Shown here piece by piece: positions 8,660 through 19,426 of a stretch of 64,000 nt of DNA. The DNA lies in contig JAFGIN010000179.1 in assembly GCA_016929595.1 (NCBI GenBank), positions 1 through 64,000 of the forward strand, in the 5' to 3' direction. This stretch comes from Chitinispirillaceae bacterium (lineage in GTDB: Bacteria > Fibrobacterota > Chitinivibrionia > Chitinivibrionales > Chitinispirillaceae). A model generated the notes under the pieces. It searched no databases and was not told the DNA's origin. It saw only the letters and a list, made by a program, of their open reading frames with translations. Within the stretch, counting starts at the first letter, position 1, and every line of letters starts with the position of its first letter. A program made the position numbers and the translations under genes.

Positions 8660-11600
8660 TCATTCACCGTAGTATATTGAATCGACATAGGTACTGTGAA
8701 TACCTTTCATTTCAGTTACCTTAACAGATAAGACATCACGTAATTTATCAGGATCTGACTTTAAAGATAAAGTTATCAACCGATCTACTGATTTGCTGAA
8801 AAATTCCTGCCGGACATTTCCTAACATTACTTCAATAATAAATGAATCAGGAGGACTGGGATCCGGATCGTTAATCGATAACGTACACACGACCTCTTTT
8901 ACAAGTACATTACTCAGATCGATTTCCCCACTGGCCGTACGCGGCACTGTATTTACAAGACTTACCGTAAGAGAATATGAACCGTAAACTGAGGTATGAA
9001 ACGAAAAGACATCCTTGTTACCAACAGCATCTGTTACTTCAAGCATTATCAAATGTCGCCCAGTCTGAAAACAGTCGGGAGCCCATATAATTGAATCATT
9101 TCGTATCTGCGGTTTATTAGTCTGTACACTTTGCAATACGTTAATGTTGAAAGGGGGATATCCATTACTGATAGTAAGCGGAGCACGTATCGTATCAGCG
9201 CATCTTATCAGTGATGGCAATCTGGAATGAAGTGTATCGAATCGCACTTTATCGGGAGGTGTATAGTAAAATCTGCCGGTTGAACTTTCAGAAGATTTGT
9301 TATCGTATACGAGGACACTCCAATAGTAGATTCCTTCTTTTTTCAAATGTGAAAGATTAACAAATGTATCATAAATTCCAGCACGATTTTCAATCGTGGT
9401 TTCGCCATTAAAAAGCAATGAAAAATCGTACACTAAACCATCACTGTCAGGATCTGTACCGGACCAGCCGAAATGTACCGTTTTGCTATCAACAACAGTG
9501 TCGGAATGTGGTGTTTTCAGAGTAATCACTGGTGGAGAGCCATAATAGAGATTTTGTTTAATTTTTTTAACATGCCCGCCATTATCCGTAATTGTCACTT
9601 GAACCATGTCGGCACCAGACCGTTTTACCAGCGGGTCCAACACTATAAAAAATGCCGGTGAATCTGTTGATATCGAATATTTTTCAATTCCCGATTCAAT
9701 GACTATTGTGTATTTTTCAAATAGTGCACTGTCCGGATCGTCTATTGTATAAAACAACGTATCCGTATAAATTCCGCTTAAATCAAGTATCGCATCAGAC
9801 CATTTTTTACCAGTCCATTTTTTCTCAACAACCTCAAATGGCCTGTTTTCCGGCAGTATCGTAACTACTGGCCATAACGTATCTGCAATACCCAGAATAT
9901 CTTTCGCCACAATAAAAAACTGATAACTGGCAGCCTGCTCAACAATGGGAGGTTTCCATCTGAAAACAGTATCACTGTTATTAATTTTTATTTTTCCGTT
10001 AGAACTAACTTCAGCAATTTCAATTTTTACCAGCCCCGTTCCACCTTTCACTCTCAAAGGTACAATCAGACTATCCGTACAGGTGAGTGTTTTAGGGAAA
10101 TCGTTCCCTGATGTTAAAAACGTGACAGGCTCGAGGGCTTCACTGGACACATAAATTCTGTAAGTAAAGGATACTGAAGCACCATTTCGGTCTGTACCAA
10201 CGACAGTAACATGGTTAAACCCCAGGTGTGAACTATCAGGAATCCAGCTAATATGCCCATATTGATCAATTAACAATTTTTCTGTGCTTTGAGCTGTCAT
10301 ATTATTCATAAAATAGATCGAGTACTTCACATGATCATGCGGATCACCATCAACAACAACAACTGTATCTGCATAGGAAATGCCAGTAAATGCGTGACAT
10401 ATACTATCCGGAGGGACTTTTATAATTGGAGCAGAATTGTACCCCACAACAATTCTCATAGGATCACTTCGATTTCCATTTAAGTCAACAGTGTAAAAAA
10501 CAAGGGTATCGGGTGTTAAAATATGTGAAACTTCAAGCTTCTTATCCCAACGGTAACTCAACTTTTCATCAGGAGTCATTATCTCATTACCAATTAAAAC
10601 CGAATCAACTCCCGAACCAAGATCAAAGCAGATCAACTCAATGGAAACATCTCTGCTATTGCTTACATAACGATAGGCGGAAAGAGTGTCATTATTGACA
10701 AGAACAGATGCAATTACCGGTGGAACAGAATCAATACAATTTGCACAATATTGTATACTTACAGTCTTTTTATCAATTACATTTGAAAGAGAATCTCTTA
10801 ATTCCAATCTGTAAAAAATATCTTTCTTATTCTCCCGGGCCAGATCTAAAATAAAATTCCAGTGAAACGTTTCTTTTCCTGAATGACTCATACTATCCAC
10901 AAGTTCATCCACAGATTGATCTACTTTAAACAGCATTACAGAATATTTCATAACATTATTAGCATTGAAAACTATTCTGCCATTTAAATTATACTGCTTT
11001 TGCTGAATGTTGATTACTTCATCACCCGGATGCCCGATAACATCGATGAGAGGATTTACATATTGCAAAATGCTGCTGTTAAAAACAACGTACACTACCC
11101 TGTTTGACTTTTTACCCAATCCGGCATCAGCAACAATGTCAATCAGCATCTCCTGTTTATCAGCCCTGCTGATTATATGAACAAAAGAGTTCGATCCCAC
11201 ACCGGTCATTATAGTACCATTAGCATATACGGTGGTAGTACCGTAACTCTTTTTAATCTTCAAGTGAAGTTGCAGCGTATCTCCAGGTACATAAATGGTA
11301 TCGTTCGAAATGGGATTCTGAACAACAATCTCCGGTTTTACAGTATCTGACAAAACTATTCTGAAATATACAGGTGGCGAATAGTACCGTTTTTGGAAGT
11401 CGCATATCGTCAATATACATTTGTCATCTACTAGTGGTTCTTCAATTGTAATTGAATCCGTTGAATCTGGTGACTCAACCGTTTCATTGCCAATTTTCCA
11501 TATATACCATAGATCATGATCCTGATCCGGATTATTCTGATCAGCACTGAGTTCCAGAATGTTACCATAATGTCCCACAATATCATCCTGTTTTAACCGG

Positions 11601-12013
11601 GACATAACATAATAGTGTCTCCTGGCAATAAGTGGCTCGCCATCAATGAGATGTGTTACAACACTGAGTTCCTGATAGCCGGTATCGTAAAACGATACAG
11701 GTAAAGACACTTTTCCTTCTGGAAAGCATACATTTGTAAATACTGTATCATCGAAATACCTGTTGTTAGTAGCCTTTACCGATATTTTTTCGATCAGATT
11801 GCACACGGTGAAAAGAAGTTCGACAGAATCTGTCGTAAAAATCGGTAATGTGTCGGCTGTATGATCAGGCTTGAGTATATGTACCCGCGCATTAGTGGGA
11901 TCATTGAATGGATTATACTCTTTTGCACAATAAAGAAACAGCAGAATCATAAATCCAGACAGGAATATCCATCTGTTTATTTTAAAATAGTGCTTATTTG
12001 ATGACATAACCAT
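8660..12013 (-). CDS. Giant multi-domain lipoprotein with Ig/cadherin-like repeats
   Basis: A 1117-residue secreted protein. A hydrophobic N-terminal helix ends in a lipobox-like FLYC, followed by AKEYNPFNDP. The body is a string of beta-rich modules of the Ig-like/cadherin-like/fibronectin type; SHLGFNHVTVVGTDRNGAS and KKEGIYYWSVLVYDNKSS are examples of recurring patterns. No catalytic domain and no type IX sorting domain is visible at the C-terminus. It is a paralogue of the 1446-residue protein just upstream, sharing the post-lipobox motif, and overlaps it by 20 bases. Two starts, 12013 and 12007, are possible. A surface or periplasmic adhesin/scaffold role is plausible but not shown. Confidence 0.75.
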   Translation of the reverse strand: MVMSSNKHYFKINRWIFLSGFMILLFLYCAKEYNPFNDPTNARVHILKPDHTADTLPIFTTDSVELLFTVCNLIEKISVKATNNRYFDDTVFTNVCFPEGKVSLPVSFYDTGYQELSVVTHLIDGEPLIARRHYYVMSRLKQDDIVGHYGNILELSADQNNPDQDHDLWYIWKIGNETVESPDSTDSITIEEPLVDDKCILTICDFQKRYYSPPVYFRIVLSDTVKPEIVVQNPISNDTIYVPGDTLQLHLKIKKSYGTTTVYANGTIMTGVGSNSFVHIISRADKQEMLIDIVADAGLGKKSNRVVYVVFNSSILQYVNPLIDVIGHPGDEVINIQQKQYNLNGRIVFNANNVMKYSVMLFKVDQSVDELVDSMSHSGKETFHWNFILDLARENKKDIFYRLELRDSLSNVIDKKTVSIQYCANCIDSVPPVIASVLVNNDTLSAYRYVSNSRDVSIELICFDLGSGVDSVLIGNEIMTPDEKLSYRWDKKLEVSHILTPDTLVFYTVDLNGNRSDPMRIVVGYNSAPIIKVPPDSICHAFTGISYADTVVVVDGDPHDHVKYSIYFMNNMTAQSTEKLLIDQYGHISWIPDSSHLGFNHVTVVGTDRNGASVSFTYRIYVSSEALEPVTFLTSGNDFPKTLTCTDSLIVPLRVKGGTGLVKIEIAEVSSNGKIKINNSDTVFRWKPPIVEQAASYQFFIVAKDILGIADTLWPVVTILPENRPFEVVEKKWTGKKWSDAILDLSGIYTDTLFYTIDDPDSALFEKYTIVIESGIEKYSISTDSPAFFIVLDPLVKRSGADMVQVTITDNGGHVKKIKQNLYYGSPPVITLKTPHSDTVVDSKTVHFGWSGTDPDSDGLVYDFSLLFNGETTIENRAGIYDTFVNLSHLKKEGIYYWSVLVYDNKSSESSTGRFYYTPPDKVRFDTLHSRLPSLIRCADTIRAPLTISNGYPPFNINVLQSVQTNKPQIRNDSIIWAPDCFQTGRHLIMLEVTDAVGNKDVFSFHTSVYGSYSLTVSLVNTVPRTASGEIDLSNVLVKEVVCTLSINDPDPSPPDSFIIEVMLGNVRQEFFSKSVDRLITLSLKSDPDKLRDVLSVKVTEMKGIHSTYVDSIYYGE

Positions 12014-15000
12014 CCTGATTAACTACCGATACTATTCCGCCTGTCAGCTTCTGGCATTCATACATAAATCTGATCCAGTCATCAGTCCGGCGCCCTTTTG
12101 ATACCCAGATCTCATCCCATTGCCCATTATAAGGCTGTTTTTCATTTCCTCCACTCAAGTCATATTTCGACCCGAGTACCACAGCACCGGATGTCCATGC
12201 GATATCCCGTACCGCTGGATCCATCACTCCCTCTGTTTTTTCTTTGTCTACATATATGGAATATCTGATCTTATTTTCAAATACATTCGCAATAAAAGAA
12301 ACACGTTTCCACTCTCCTGGTGATACCTGAGTGTTATTAAAAAACTTTATATTTCTTTTGGTTCCCAGAGTGTCATAGCATTCATAATAAGGACTCAAAC
12401 CAGAAGATCCAACCACGAGTCCGCATTGGATAGAATCGTTTATTTTTATTGAAAACAGATAATTATCAGAAGTGGTAGCTGCGGATACTCTTTTTATCCA
12501 CGACTCGTAGATAAATGTTTTCTCTTCCCCGTTTTCGTAATGTATATCTTTTGAGGCTCTTAGCGTTGTCGGTTTCATATCTTTCAATACGACACCGTAG
12601 CCGCAGACACCATCAGAAAAACTATATGAACCCTCTAAAATGCCGTCATTCCGGCCTGCAGTCGCATCTTTTACAATTGCACTTTTATCATTTTCATCAA
12701 AATGGTAGACCCATTTATAATTGTTCAGGGTATCGAAAACCGCCCCTCCATCAGATTTATCGGGCAGCTGGTACCCGTACTGCATGACACAAGTATTATT
12801 CCCTGCAGGTGTAATTGTATTAAAGCGAACCCAGATTTCAGTTGTTTTTGTTTGAGCATTCCATGAATTAATCTGATAACTCAGCGTATCTGTATTGTTA
12901 TTTATCAGAAAACGAAAGCCGCTTTTTCTTGCGAAACCTATATGGTTAGCATTGAGCCTCAATAACACTGGTACATCGGATAAAGCAGCGGTTAAATTTA
13001 GTTGGCCAGAAGCAATTTCAACAGTGCGTACTGGAATATTGTAACGGATAATCACTGTGTCCCTGACTGGAGGGACATTGATCTTCTTATTGCGAACGAC
13101 AATCACCAGTGTATCATCAGCAACCGGTTGATCTGGTCGTTTTAAATGGATCACTGCCGAATCAGCATCTCTATCAACAGACAATTTACGTGATGTGACT
13201 TTTAAATTAAAGGTATCATAGCTGGTTTCAGCCGATCGTGTCAGTCCTATCAACAAGCTGGTTTCTTTAGTATCGCCATAGAGATCAACCGCTTTTTCAG
13301 TATATAATGACGTATCAGCACACTTAAGATTTATTACGCAGCTGGATGCCGCAACAATGCTCAGATGCGTTTTTAAGGTGTCGGCATTTCCAATGCTGTC
13401 ACTTGCGAAAATTAAAAGATCATACTCACCGGTGTCACTATTGAGGGGTATCAAGGTAAACATGCCATTTTCCGGAATTGTAATTGTATCTGTTACTCTT
13501 CCACGCAGCTGAGCAAAGAATCTATTTCCTGCAGCTGTCCCCGTCCCATCCTTCAGGTGAAGCTGTACTGTATATGTATCGACACCGGCAAAACAGTATT
13601 TTTTCAACTCCTGTTCAGTTGTTTTAAACTCAATATGCCGTGGTACACGAACAGAAACACTTCTCCACTCTCCTGTAACCGTATCTATTCCACTGGTTGC
13701 AATAACTCTCCAGCGGTAGGTATCGGATCGCTGGAAAATCTTAAAGGCAGTGGTATCATTTAATTTTTCGGCTCCGGTCACCCCATCAATATGAATTGTG
13801 TAAACGGCATCTGAAACACCACCGGCTTTTTTCCATCTGAACCAGACCGTATCCCTGAGCTGGTACTCTCCATTTTCGGGAGTAATATATTCAATTTGTG
13901 AAAGTTTATCAAGGTAATGAACAGGCACAACCAGGGTATCACTGAGACCACCGTTGTCTTCACAAATTAGAATCAGGGTATCTTCACTCCTTTTTTCATT
14001 TGGATTAAATATCTTCAGCTCATAAGCTCCGCTGTGATTTGAAGATATTTTTGCATTTGAAAAAACACAGGATACGCTTATTTTCATCGCATTACCACCA
14101 GCACTGTCCGGATCATGGATTAAAAGCGGAAAGGAAATGAACGAATCGATACCACCGGTAATGGTGATTGCTGCCTTGCCGTTAATTAAAAAAACAGAAT
14201 CAATAAACTGTGGTTTACGATTGGGAGGGATAACAATAAAACTGGTGTACAGCGTATCAGAAAGATCGAGCTGGTTTTTAGCTGTTACAGTTACTTTATG
14301 ATATCCGGTATCGTTTATTTGAGGCCGTAGAATCAATGTGTCCATTGACATCAGTACAGAATCCATATCTGTTCTGACATCAAACGTTACCCCCTTGATG
14401 CCTTTGCGGAGTTCAAGCTTATACTTGTATTGCCTGCCGGATTCAACTGTTGCAGAAATTTCTGAGGGTATTGTTTTAAAATCCACTGGGGCAATAAAAT
14501 CGGAACTGTCCTTAAAAACAAACAACAGCACTGAATCACGCACTTCATCATGGCCATCTTTTGCAAAAAATATGAATCGATGGCCATTACTGCTGGTATC
14601 TACGATTGAAGGGGTCCAGTGCAGTATCCCATACCCATTCCTGTTGATAATAACAATATCTTTTCCAGCACTCTCGACAATTCCATAAACAATAGAATCC
14701 TTATCAGCATCAGACACCTTCATTGTGTCTCTATAACTGTTATTGACTGCAATCTGTAGTTTTTTATGTATACTGTTAACCATTACCGGTCGATTGTTTC
14801 TGACAATTTGAAACAGGCTGTCTGCCCTGTTACCGGCCGAATCAACAGCGACTACACTAATACTGTAAAATTTATCCGGTATCGGAACTCTTCCGCTCCA
14901 CTGATAACCGTTTTTTTCACATGCAAGAGGTGTTTTGTCAATATAGACATTTTCCACAGCCCCTTTATCATCGAATGCAACAACACGAACATCAAGAGTA

Positions 15001-16328
15001 TCTCGGTCGGTAATAGTCTGACTGCCGGAAACCCTTGTATTAACAAATTGGACATCAAGAATAACTGGTACGAGATCTATTTTGTAGTCTTTGTTGAAGC
15101 AAATTATTATTTCCTTACAGTCCACACTATCACCTGTATTGCGATCATATAAAACGGTTCTAATTACATTTTCAGGAAGAGAAACGGGGACTTGAAACAT
15201 CCGCTGTGAAAAATAATTTTCCGTAATATCCGAGGAATCAATGAGAGTATTATTAACATTTATTAAAAGTCTATGGTGCAATTTCTTTCGATCAAGTCGC
15301 TCGACCTGTGTAAAAACAAGGACTTTTTCAGTAGCGACAGTATCGTAATTCCCTGGAAATAATATACTGGATTGAACGAGTCCGTTACCCTGAGAATACG
15401 TTGTATCCACTTTGACATAATACTGAACAGTTGTATGATTCCTGTTTGGCGATCCATCTTTCAAATAAAAAGAGATCACTCCTATATCAGCCGGGAAAAA
15501 TAATTCTATAGTATCTTTTTGCGTTTGAATTTCACCATTAATTCTCACCTCTTCAACGCTCCCGGAACCGGAATCTGTTACCACCAATTTTTTATACAAC
15601 GTATCCCAACTGCATATAAGTGTATCCCCACGGACTGTTCCGGGATCCCTGAACGTCAAACGTGGAGGAATTGTGTCAATCAGTCGGTACCAGAAGGGAG
15701 TTTTTGGTGAATTAAATTTTCTATCGGTTACATATACATACCCGGTCCCATAATCATTTACTCCATTGACAAAAAGTCCTGTCGTTTCAGCCCTTGTATG
15801 CTCCACCATTTTACCATTATCAAATACCCAGCGATAGAATACAGCTGTATCTGAAACACCTTCTGTTTTAAAATGCTGCGGGTTAAATGAATCAAATCCA
15901 CCCTCAACACTGCTGTTCACCAGAGGAGACCGTACATAAAACTTTACCTCTTTGTATTGTACCCCTGTCCCTTCAATCGTTTTTTCCATATACAACCTGA
16001 TAGTCACTTTTCCGGTATCCCAGAAAGAGAACCACAGCTTATGTGGACCACCACCCGATGGATTCAAGCTCATAACACTATCACTAAAGAACATATTGCC
16101 TGCTGCCTCAGCAGTAAATGACTTGACAAAACCTGATGCGGTAAACAAAACTGACAGTGTTTCAGTTGAAAAAATGGAAATGGTATCTTTTTCAGTAAGC
16201 GCTCCCGAGATATGCATTTCACAATTACCGGGATCGGAAAAGGGATTATAATCTCTGGAGCAAAGGGCGAGCAGAATGGTTAAAATAATACAAAAAAGAA
16301 TCGTTATCAATCTGATAAAGCGCACCAT
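11994..16328 (-). CDS. Giant lipoprotein with Ig-like repeats, DUF2341 and LamG-like end
   Basis: About 1444 residues. The N-terminal helix ends at a lipobox-like LLALC followed by SRDYNPFSDP, nearly the same motif as in the downstream paralogue. Many beta-sandwich modules follow (PVMVNSIHKKLQIAVNNSY and NRKPQFIDSVFLINGKAAI are Ig/cadherin-like linkers). Near residues 1130-1200 a DUF2341-like domain is seen (ending in NTCVMQYG), then a concanavalin A/LamG-like domain beginning KWVYHFDE and ending near the C-terminus. Such tails bind glycans in other surface proteins. ATG at 16328 with AAGG eight bases upstream is preferred over the GTG at 16334. No sorting domain is visible. Confidence 0.78.
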   Translation of the reverse strand: MVRFIRLITILFCIILTILLALCSRDYNPFSDPGNCEMHISGALTEKDTISIFSTETLSVLFTASGFVKSFTAEAAGNMFFSDSVMSLNPSGGGPHKLWFSFWDTGKVTIRLYMEKTIEGTGVQYKEVKFYVRSPLVNSSVEGGFDSFNPQHFKTEGVSDTAVFYRWVFDNGKMVEHTRAETTGLFVNGVNDYGTGYVYVTDRKFNSPKTPFWYRLIDTIPPRLTFRDPGTVRGDTLICSWDTLYKKLVVTDSGSGSVEEVRINGEIQTQKDTIELFFPADIGVISFYLKDGSPNRNHTTVQYYVKVDTTYSQGNGLVQSSILFPGNYDTVATEKVLVFTQVERLDRKKLHHRLLINVNNTLIDSSDITENYFSQRMFQVPVSLPENVIRTVLYDRNTGDSVDCKEIIICFNKDYKIDLVPVILDVQFVNTRVSGSQTITDRDTLDVRVVAFDDKGAVENVYIDKTPLACEKNGYQWSGRVPIPDKFYSISVVAVDSAGNRADSLFQIVRNNRPVMVNSIHKKLQIAVNNSYRDTMKVSDADKDSIVYGIVESAGKDIVIINRNGYGILHWTPSIVDTSSNGHRFIFFAKDGHDEVRDSVLLFVFKDSSDFIAPVDFKTIPSEISATVESGRQYKYKLELRKGIKGVTFDVRTDMDSVLMSMDTLILRPQINDTGYHKVTVTAKNQLDLSDTLYTSFIVIPPNRKPQFIDSVFLINGKAAITITGGIDSFISFPLLIHDPDSAGGNAMKISVSCVFSNAKISSNHSGAYELKIFNPNEKRSEDTLILICEDNGGLSDTLVVPVHYLDKLSQIEYITPENGEYQLRDTVWFRWKKAGGVSDAVYTIHIDGVTGAEKLNDTTAFKIFQRSDTYRWRVIATSGIDTVTGEWRSVSVRVPRHIEFKTTEQELKKYCFAGVDTYTVQLHLKDGTGTAAGNRFFAQLRGRVTDTITIPENGMFTLIPLNSDTGEYDLLIFASDSIGNADTLKTHLSIVAASSCVINLKCADTSLYTEKAVDLYGDTKETSLLIGLTRSAETSYDTFNLKVTSRKLSVDRDADSAVIHLKRPDQPVADDTLVIVVRNKKINVPPVRDTVIIRYNIPVRTVEIASGQLNLTAALSDVPVLLRLNANHIGFARKSGFRFLINNNTDTLSYQINSWNAQTKTTEIWVRFNTITPAGNNTCVMQYGYQLPDKSDGGAVFDTLNNYKWVYHFDENDKSAIVKDATAGRNDGILEGSYSFSDGVCGYGVVLKDMKPTTLRASKDIHYENGEEKTFIYESWIKRVSAATTSDNYLFSIKINDSIQCGLVVGSSGLSPYYECYDTLGTKRNIKFFNNTQVSPGEWKRVSFIANVFENKIRYSIYVDKEKTEGVMDPAVRDIAWTSGAVVLGSKYDLSGGNEKQPYNGQWDEIWVSKGRRTDDWIRFMYECQKLTGGIVSVVNQDGYVIK

Positions 16329-16350
16329 AAACACGGCCTTACACCCAGTT

Positions 16351-17223
16351 CTAAAACATAAATGAAACAGTAAATGCTGTCAGCCCCAGAAGTAATGCAG
16401 CATAACCAGCGACCATCCTTCGAACAGATGTATCTTTCCTATCCTTTGCTTTTTCCCATTCATGTGGATCTCCTGCCAGATACCGTAGATTTTTCTCTGA
16501 GATGTCTGGACTCACTTTGACACTTTTCTCTTTTAAATCTTTGAGATCTTCGATCGTTTCTTTTGTATAATAGCCCGCAACACCAGCTCCACCAGCAATG
16601 AACAACAACCCGGTATATCGGGTTATATTGCGGGTGGAACTGCGAGGGTCCATGAGAATTCTTACAGGTACACCATCGACAACAGCATCTTTCATGGAAA
16701 GATTGTAGGAATAGGGCATATCTTGAGTAACAGGTTTTGCTTCACCCTCAATAGTCAGATTCGCTCTTCCATTTTCATGAAAAAGAGCTTCAGAGATTCG
16801 AATAAATTTTGTTTCTGACAATATTCCTTTGACAGAATAACAAATCTTTACTTTTTCAAGGTCTGTTCCAAGACCGTCATTATGAATATATATACCATTC
16901 CAGTCATAAGGGGTGGGATTGAGACTTGAGTTTTCATTATATTCATTGTCATTTACTGATGTAAAAACTATATCTTTTAACAGAGATCCTCTTGCATTAA
17001 GAACACCCCGGATATGAAGCCCGGTAAAACTATTAAATAGAAATACCGTTCCAGGTTCTATTTCTACCGTCTTACCAGATGGAACATAAATATCGGCAAC
17101 CACATGATAGGGAGATTTATCTGCAGATACAAAATGAGGAAGATCCCCTGCAATCTGTTCAGCCATAATGGTGGTGGTCACAACAAATACAATTATGCAC
17201 CCGGCTGCATTTAAAATCTGCAT
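16351..17223 (-). CDS. Secreted beta-helix-like membrane protein, unknown function
   Basis: A 290-residue protein that I do not recognise as a named family. A signal peptide (about residues 1-22) is followed by a parallel-beta-helix-like stretch: YVPSGKTVEIEPGTVFLFNS, GLHIRGVLNARG and IVFTSVND are typical coil sequences of right-handed beta-helix proteins. Two hydrophobic helices, near residues 203-220 and 268-288, flank a charged linker, so the C-terminal part is probably membrane-inserted. It starts seven bases after the kinase stop and ends 22 bases before the 1446-residue lipoprotein start, placing it in the same transcript. It may couple the kinase to envelope structures; that is conjecture. 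Confidence 0.65.
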   Translation of the reverse strand: MQILNAAGCIIVFVVTTTIMAEQIAGDLPHFVSADKSPYHVVADIYVPSGKTVEIEPGTVFLFNSFTGLHIRGVLNARGSLLKDIVFTSVNDNEYNENSSLNPTPYDWNGIYIHNDGLGTDLEKVKICYSVKGILSETKFIRISEALFHENGRANLTIEGEAKPVTQDMPYSYNLSMKDAVVDGVPVRILMDPRSSTRNITRYTGLLFIAGGAGVAGYYTKETIEDLKDLKEKSVKVSPDISEKNLRYLAGDPHEWEKAKDRKDTSVRRMVAGYAALLLGLTAFTVSFMF

Positions 17224-17230
17224 GACAATA

Positions 17231-19117
17231 TCACCTTTGCGATACAGCTATTTTTGAGGTTATTCTCTGCATTTCAGCTTCTGCCTCTTTAAAGTATGTA
17301 TGGTCCTGAGCAGTCTGGAGCTCGACTTTCAGATCAAACCAGCTTCCCAGAGCATCATTTTTGGTATCAACGTCACCGACAAGATCAAATCTTTTACTTT
17401 TACACTTTGCCGTAAGATACAAATATTCCAGTCTGAATGTCTTTCCATCAATAAACCTTGCAGGTGTACGGATACACTCTCCAAGCAATTTCATACAGGA
17501 CGCAATATTATCATCAAAATACGTTATTCTTGCCTGTTCGAGAAGAAATTCCCCATCATCGATGTTTTGATCGGAAAGCATTTTTCGCAATCCGTTCCGA
17601 TCATTTAAATGTCTGAGCGCGCGAATCTTACACATGACAGACCTTGTATCAACTGCACCTCTGGAAACGATAGTATCGTAGAGCTGCAAAACCCGTCGAT
17701 AATTTCGCGACTCGGATTCTCTTTCGATTATCACACCCAGATCATCTGTTCCATACTTGATACGCAAAGAATCAATAATTGAAACGGCTTTCAAATGCTT
17801 GAAAAAATACGGCTCCAATGGTGCATCAACTTCTGGGGGAGCAGATGTCATCGGTTCAGTTCCCGGCACTGAAAAACCAGCCCGTTTACGATTCGAAGCA
17901 ACAGGTACAACAATCTCGTTCTTTTTCTTATTACTTTTTGTAACAGGCAGTTCAGCAAGCGGAACCGCTTTACCAGTATCAACATCAGATTTCGGCTCTA
18001 TTTCAATAGTTTTGACAACCGGAGTTATACTGACATTTTCTGAAGGAACTTTCAACCTGAATAACAGAGTTACGATCACTACCAGTATCGCAGCAACTGC
18101 AACGATATGATACGGAAATCGTTTTTTCATTGTTAACACTATCCGTTCACTGCTGACCTCATTTATAAAATTCCTCAACACCTGTTCCGGAGTTTTTGAT
18201 GAAACGGATTTATGGATTTTTGTTAATTCCGAGAGTAACTCGGTTGTGTTCAGAAACCTCTTCTCAGGATTCTGCATCATGCAGCGGTGAATCAGCTTCT
18301 TTATTCTTACAGGAATCCTGAGATCAAAAGATTCGAGTGAAACATACTCATTTTTCACCTTGGACATCATCAGTTTTGATACATTTTGCTCCGGAAACGC
18401 TTTCTGACCCAATATCAGTTCATAGAGTACTGTACCTATCGAGTAAATATCGGAACGAACATCTGCATCTTTTCCCTCCAGCTGTTCGGGAGAAAGGTAC
18501 TGAATTGTACCAAGAATTGCACCATCGGTTGTAAGAAGTGATGCATCGGTAGGACGGGCAATCCCAAAATCCATCAGCTTAAGAATACCTTTGAAGGATA
18601 TCATGATATTTGATGGTTTGAGATCGCGATGTATAACTCCCGTATACGGTTTTCCATAGATGACATATTCCTGGTTGTGTGCAAACCTCAATGCTCTGCA
18701 TACCGTTATGCCTATTGAAGTACAAACCTCGACCGGAAATGCGCCACGCTCCTGAACAAGTATGTCAAGTGTTGTGCCGTTTATCCGCTCCATTTCAATG
18801 TAAGGGAGTCCATTCCATTCACCGACATTATGTATTTCAACGATATTTGGATGCTGCAGTCGTGCAGTAATCTTGATTTCTGTTTCAAATCGTTGTTTCG
18901 CTTCCTGAGTATAGTTTGGATGAAGAAGTTTTACTGCCCGGTTAATTTCAAGTTGGGGATTCCAGATTTCGTAGACGTTGGCCATACCCCCAACACCCAG
19001 GATTCCTGTGATATAGCCCGAACCCATTGGTTCATTCGCAGTTCCATCAGGTAGAACAACAGTATTGTGCAACCTTTTTATGGTCAACTCAGGCTTTGAA
19101 GGATCAATTTTTTCCAT
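17231..19117 (-). CDS. Transmembrane eukaryotic-like Ser/Thr protein kinase
   Basis: A protein of about 628 residues with a complete Hanks-type kinase domain: glycine loop GVGGMANVYE, AVKLL lysine, catalytic GVIHRDLKPSN, DFGIARP, and YLSPEQ with the following regulatory helices. After the kinase comes a juxtamembrane region, one transmembrane helix (HIVAVAAILVVIVTLLF) and a long extracytoplasmic region that looks helical, possibly TPR-like. PknB-type PASTA repeats are absent. The ATG at 19117 is preferred to an upstream TTG at 19147 because the extra residues are hydrophobic and not family-like. It is the first gene of the lipoprotein operon, so signalling linked to the surface proteins is likely. 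Substrates are unknown. Confidence 0.88.
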   Translation of the reverse strand: MEKIDPSKPELTIKRLHNTVVLPDGTANEPMGSGYITGILGVGGMANVYEIWNPQLEINRAVKLLHPNYTQEAKQRFETEIKITARLQHPNIVEIHNVGEWNGLPYIEMERINGTTLDILVQERGAFPVEVCTSIGITVCRALRFAHNQEYVIYGKPYTGVIHRDLKPSNIMISFKGILKLMDFGIARPTDASLLTTDGAILGTIQYLSPEQLEGKDADVRSDIYSIGTVLYELILGQKAFPEQNVSKLMMSKVKNEYVSLESFDLRIPVRIKKLIHRCMMQNPEKRFLNTTELLSELTKIHKSVSSKTPEQVLRNFINEVSSERIVLTMKKRFPYHIVAVAAILVVIVTLLFRLKVPSENVSITPVVKTIEIEPKSDVDTGKAVPLAELPVTKSNKKKNEIVVPVASNRKRAGFSVPGTEPMTSAPPEVDAPLEPYFFKHLKAVSIIDSLRIKYGTDDLGVIIERESESRNYRRVLQLYDTIVSRGAVDTRSVMCKIRALRHLNDRNGLRKMLSDQNIDDGEFLLEQARITYFDDNIASCMKLLGECIRTPARFIDGKTFRLEYLYLTAKCKSKRFDLVGDVDTKNDALGSWFDLKVELQTAQDHTYFKEAEAEMQRITSKIAVSQR

Positions 19118-19426
19118 AAAAATGTTCACAAAAAACAAAAAGAGCAAAAATAATCTACATCAGATTAATGTAACCAACCGTATTGATATACCGATATGTT
19201 GCAAATAAAGTATATTTGTTCCAATAAAATATAAATCATTACCACTTAATTTAGTTAAATCCGGCTAATGAGCACAGAAAAATTATCCATTTTGTAATTA
19301 ATTTTCTTAATTATTCGGGTTTTTTTGTGTAATTCATAAAGTTAGCATTCAATTTACTCTATTTTGGTGGTTAATGTAAGGTAGACAAGTCACGAGGAAT
19401 AGCTTTTTCAGACGGGAGTGTATGTA

